Shown in pieces: positions 63,643-64,000 of a stretch of 64,000 nucleotides of DNA. The position numbers and the translations under genes are program-made. The stretch comes from Synechococcus sp. NB0720_010 (GTDB lineage Bacteria; Cyanobacteriota; Cyanobacteriia; PCC-6307; Cyanobiaceae), in the NCBI RefSeq assembly GCF_023078835.1, contig NZ_CP090898.1, forward strand, positions 2,110,045 to 2,174,044, written 5' to 3'. Numbering within the stretch: the stretch's first letter is position 1; every line of letters begins with the position of its first letter. The notes beneath the pieces were generated by a model. That model did no database searches. It was not told the DNA's origin and was given only the letters and a program-made list of their open reading frames with translations.

Positions 63643-64000
63643 ATGGAAGCGCTGTTTGGCTTGCCGGCCCTGGTGGTGATGGCCTTCCTGGGGCTGAACA
63701 GCATCAAGGTCACCAGCGGCGGCCAGTCCCGACTGGTGGAGCGACTGGGTAAGTACGACCGGCAGCTGCAGCCGGGGCTCTCACTGGTGCTTCCGGTGGT
63801 GGAACGGGTGGTCAGCCATGAGTCGCTGAAGGAGCGGGTGCTGGATATCCCGCCGCAGCAGTGCATTACCCGCGACAACGTCGCCATCGAGGTCGATGCG
63901 GTGGTCTATTGGCAACTGCTGGAGCACGAGCGGGCCTACTACTCGGTCGACAACCTGCAGGCGGCGATGGTGAATCTGGTGCTGACCCAGATCCGCGCCG
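63643..64000 (+). CDS. SPFH/band 7 (stomatin-like) protein, partial at right edge
   Basis: The first 119 residues of a protein with an N-terminal membrane helix (LFGLPALVVMAFLGL) and the start of a band 7 domain: SGGQSRLVERLGKYDRQLQPGLSLVLPVVERVV, VLDIPPQQCITRDNVAIEVDAVVYWQL. Relatives (QmcA/HflC group) form membrane scaffolds with NfeD. The gene runs off the window. Confidence 0.92.
   Translation, partial: MEALFGLPALVVMAFLGLNSIKVTSGGQSRLVERLGKYDRQLQPGLSLVLPVVERVVSHESLKERVLDIPPQQCITRDNVAIEVDAVVYWQLLEHERAYYSVDNLQAAMVNLVLTQIRA

Overview
The window is a GC-rich chromosomal segment of a picocyanobacterium, most likely of the Cyanobium / non-oceanic Synechococcus type. The signs are a kaiA-kaiB-kaiC clock cluster (Prochlorococcus lacks kaiA), an NblS-type sensor kinase beside it, a psbA gene, cyanobacteria-specific small families (DUF1825, DUF3611, DUF3122, DUF1517, YlqD-like, TIGR03792) and a Gram-negative lipid A/BamA cluster. 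Species assignment is inference. Genes are packed tightly, with many 1-4 base start/stop overlaps and frequent GTG/TTG starts. Most genes are ordinary core metabolism.

Layout. 1-5.5 kb: end of kaiA, kaiB, kaiC, then convergent nblS and purD. 5.5-13.6 kb: a long forward run of a secreted hypothetical protein, purC, bamA (Omp85), lpxC, fabZ, lpxA, lpxB and msrA, which builds and inserts the outer membrane. 13.7-20.7 kb: small cyanobacterial proteins, pepA, a GIY-YIG protein, an HhH protein, a NarL-like regulator with a degenerate receiver, DUF1825, tyrS, a Tat-type beta carbonic anhydrase and a cupin. 20.8-26.1 kb: pyrF, then reverse genes for a glycosyltransferase, an MFS permease, recO, deoC and long-form hpf/lrtA. 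26.2-31.8 kb: lipB, acyl-ACP/CoA synthetase, a YlqD-like protein, pdhC and queA. 31.9-33.6 kb: sodB, a secreted FKBP and a phasin-like protein.

33.6-36.6 kb is the odd part. It is a stretch of visibly lower GC with a membrane di-iron hydroxylase (sterol desaturase family) converging on a strongly divergent psbA, plus a small unknown gene. The D1 protein keeps almost all Mn4CaO5 ligands but carries D170E, E65Q, E130Q, S264A, F265L, G80A, F158L, T286S and a Val after the processing site. It is an atypical D1, not a chlorophyll f synthase.

36.7-43.4 kb: lnt, two related secreted HExxH proteins that flank a small Cys-rich ORF, selO, tRNA-Ala(GGC), lexA with a candidate LexA box, and argF. 43.4-55.5 kb: ftsH, an HMCES/YedK-type SRAP protein, a K+ channel, ribD, DUF3122, a GH116 glucosylceramidase-like enzyme, cobL, DUF192, an OmpR-type regulator without the phosphoacceptor Asp, NAD kinase and pheS. 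55.6-64 kb: surE, DUF3611, ribF, a one-helix membrane peptide, thiE, thiS, DUF1517, two small unannotated ORFs, larB, a TIGR03792 protein, ispF, a VapBC-type pair, nfeD and the start of an SPFH protein.

No CRISPR array, insertion sequence, rRNA or prophage was seen.
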